A DNA stretch of 64,000 nucleotides from Desulfonema magnum (GTDB taxonomy: Bacteria; Desulfobacterota; Desulfobacteria; Desulfobacterales; 4be13). The stretch is taken from the NCBI RefSeq assembly GCF_017377395.1, contig NZ_CP061800.1:1116001-1180000 (forward strand), read 5' to 3'. How positions within the stretch are numbered: the first letter of the stretch is position 1; each line of letters opens with the position of its first letter. Both the position numbers and the translations under genes were made by a program. The notes beneath the pieces are model-generated. The model did not search any database. It saw only the letters and a program-made list of their open reading frames with translations, and was not told the origin of the DNA. Positions 62,469-64,000 of the stretch are shown here, one piece after another.

Positions 62469-64000
62469 ATGGGACGCATAACACGTTACACGGTATTTCA
62501 GGCATTATGCCTGCTATCATTTCTCTGTATCGCCGCGTGTACAGAAGATTCAAAAACGCTTTTTCAGCAATGGGATCAGAAAGGTGATGAGCATTTTAAA
62601 CAGCGGAAATATGAGGCAGCCCTGGGTGCCTGGAAAGAGGCACTGAAAATTTATCCTCGGAAATCTGAGATTTATATAAAAATTGCAAAGACTTATCTTC
62701 GGATGGACTATCCTTCCGAAGCTGCCGAAGCTTTTCATAAAGTGGTCGCTTCGGAGCCGGATGCCTGGGAGGTGTGGCTCGAACTGGCAAAAATACAACT
62801 CGCTTTTCTGGATGTGGAAACGGCTGAGGAGAGCTGGCAAAGGGCCTGTCGCGGCGGTGACACATCTGACACCCATATTTTCCACGGCGATCTTATGAGC
62901 ATAAAAAATCAGCCTGATGCGGCTGAAGCGGACTACCGGCAGGCCCTTTCCATAGAACCGGCATCTGAGACAGCCATGATCAGACTGGCTGTCTGCTGTC
63001 TGGTACAAGGGAAGACCGAACCTGCGGAAGCTGTCTATGAAAGGCTGGCCTCCCGGAAGCCTGATGCGACGGAAATCCTTTTGGAAATGAGCAATTACTG
63101 GGAACTCCGGGGAACCCTCAAGGAAGCTGAGGCGTATCTTCTCAAAGCCGTGCAGTCTGACCCGGAAAATATCAGACTCCGGAGAATGCTTGCCGAGTTT
63201 TATTTTAACAGTGATTCGTATGAGAAAGCCCGTGTGATCATGGATAAACTCATTAAGAAAAATCCGGCAAACAGGTTTATGAAGAAGTTTCTGGTCGAAA
63301 TTCTGCTGGCGCAAAACCAGATGCCCGCGGCCCAGCTGATACTTGACCAACTTTCCAAGGAGAGAGAAGATGACTTGGAACTGCATCTGCTAAAAGGTAA
63401 ATATTTTATGCTCACTCGCGCTCCCTCTTATGCTGTATCCCATTTTCTGGCAGCGTTGGAAAAAGACCCCGGCCTCCCTGTGTCTCATTATTTTCTGGGC
63501 CTTGCTTATCTGGCCGGCGGACAAATCAGTCTGGCCCGGGAGCGCATGATCAAGGTACTGACGACAGATCCGTATTTTTCCGAAGCTGACCTGGCACTGG
63601 CTGATATTCGATATAAAGAAAAAGCATTTGATGCAAGCCTGGAGCATGCCCGAAGGATTTACGAGAGGGAACCGGAAAACGTGCGGTCACACCTGATGAT
63701 GGGGAATGTGTTTCTTGCCCAGGGGCGCTATGATTCGGCCATTCTCAGATTTGAAGCGGCCCGGCGTCTTTCTCCTGACATGGCAGCGCCTCTTTATTAC
63801 AAGGCCCTGATCGCTGAATTATCAAATTATGATGAAAAAGCCCTTGAAATCTATGAGGCACTGCTGGAGCAGCATCCTGACTTAGCAGATGCATCCATGA
63901 GATATGCTCAGTTGCTCATCCGGACAGGGGACATCGAGATGGCAAAGCTGTGCGTTGAGGAAGCTGTAAAAGAAATGCCGCAGAACGGATTCCTTCATCA
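62469..64000 (+). CDS. prsT: PrsT-like TPR lipoprotein of the exosortase/EPS system, cut by window edge
   Basis: 510 codons visible with no stop before the edge. Signal with lipobox CIAAC (Cys24). From residue ~35 it is an unbroken run of tetratricopeptide repeats (HFKQRKYEAALGAWKEALKI, DSYEKARVIMDKLIKKNPAN, QGRYDSAILRFEAARRLSPD). Length, lipobox and locus fit the long TPR lipoprotein that accompanies exosortase-type EPS loci. A TTG at 62451 is an alternative start; ATG 62469 gives a normal signal peptide. Confidence 0.82.
   Translation, partial: MGRITRYTVFQALCLLSFLCIAACTEDSKTLFQQWDQKGDEHFKQRKYEAALGAWKEALKIYPRKSEIYIKIAKTYLRMDYPSEAAEAFHKVVASEPDAWEVWLELAKIQLAFLDVETAEESWQRACRGGDTSDTHIFHGDLMSIKNQPDAAEADYRQALSIEPASETAMIRLAVCCLVQGKTEPAEAVYERLASRKPDATEILLEMSNYWELRGTLKEAEAYLLKAVQSDPENIRLRRMLAEFYFNSDSYEKARVIMDKLIKKNPANRFMKKFLVEILLAQNQMPAAQLILDQLSKEREDDLELHLLKGKYFMLTRAPSYAVSHFLAALEKDPGLPVSHYFLGLAYLAGGQISLARERMIKVLTTDPYFSEADLALADIRYKEKAFDASLEHARRIYEREPENVRSHLMMGNVFLAQGRYDSAILRFEAARRLSPDMAAPLYYKALIAELSNYDEKALEIYEALLEQHPDLADASMRYAQLLIRTGDIEMAKLCVEEAVKEMPQNGFLH

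Overview
The window looks like chromosomal DNA of a large-genome, repeat-rich bacterium, most plausibly a gliding or filamentous sulfate reducer of the Desulfobacterota (Desulfonema-like). That placement is an inference. It rests on the proteins' general flavour, the ROCO/LRR gene, the dockerin protein, the exosortase-type exopolysaccharide (EPS) locus and above all the dense intergenic repeats. No rRNA or tRNA was seen, so the taxon cannot be fixed from this window alone.

Layout. 1-2.0 kb: 5' part of a ROCO-type LRR GTPase gene. 2.0-5.7 kb: repeat field holding an IS110-family element. 5.7-21.3 kb: mostly minus-strand housekeeping genes: Ste24-like M48 protease, secreted dockerin protein, pyrG, eno, trmO-like, alpha/beta hydrolase, HpcH/HpaI aldolase, NlpC/P60 protein, and a polar amino-acid ABC transporter with two permeases and a binding protein but no ATPase. 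21.4-34.6 kb: branched-chain amino-acid locus read right to left, ilvD ... ilvB-ilvN-ilvC-cimA-leuA. It is headed by what looks like a complete ribosome-mediated attenuator (Ile/Leu/Val-rich leader peptide, antiterminator, terminator). Between ilvD and ilvB lie a MORN-repeat gene, cut in two by an IS4-family element that left a clean 8-bp duplication, and an orphan ParA-like ATPase.

35-64 kb: an EPS locus in two modules. Module 1 (35.4-42.1 kb) encodes an outer-membrane barrel, Wza-like exporter, Wzz-like co-polymerase, a BY-kinase with a DUF4388-like domain spliced into it, and a TPR protein. Then come thiD, carB and purF. Module 2 (49.7 kb to the right edge) encodes a cyclic-nucleotide-binding protein, a second Wzz, two tandem BY-kinases, an EpsB-type polyprenyl glycosylphosphotransferase, a second cyclic-nucleotide-binding protein, a second Wza, a second barrel, EpsI, an unrecognised membrane protein and a PrsT-like TPR lipoprotein. 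This is the exosortase/PEP-CTERM style of EPS locus, but no exosortase is inside the window.

The intergenic DNA is the most unusual part. At least eight repeat classes occur: (1) short tandem arrays that nearly all have a 7-bp period whatever their sequence; (2) a ~46-bp palindromic core in about 20 copies, arrayed with two kinds of spacer; (3) a ~92-bp hairpin element in six copies, five of them directly upstream of a gene and in that gene's orientation, twice ending 17 nt before the start codon and once supplying the start codon; (4) a 91-bp terminally inverted hairpin in three copies; (5) a ~300-bp element with ~28-bp inverted ends in two copies plus a solo end; (6) a 307-bp element holding three evenly spaced 15-bp palindromes; (7) a family of palindromes next to CCGGAGTGC, including a nine-copy 39-bp array in the leuA leader; (8) AGACCTCCGAGG-type palindromes, one of them translated inside a gene. 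Start positions were chosen by eye from ribosome binding sites and known family N-termini.
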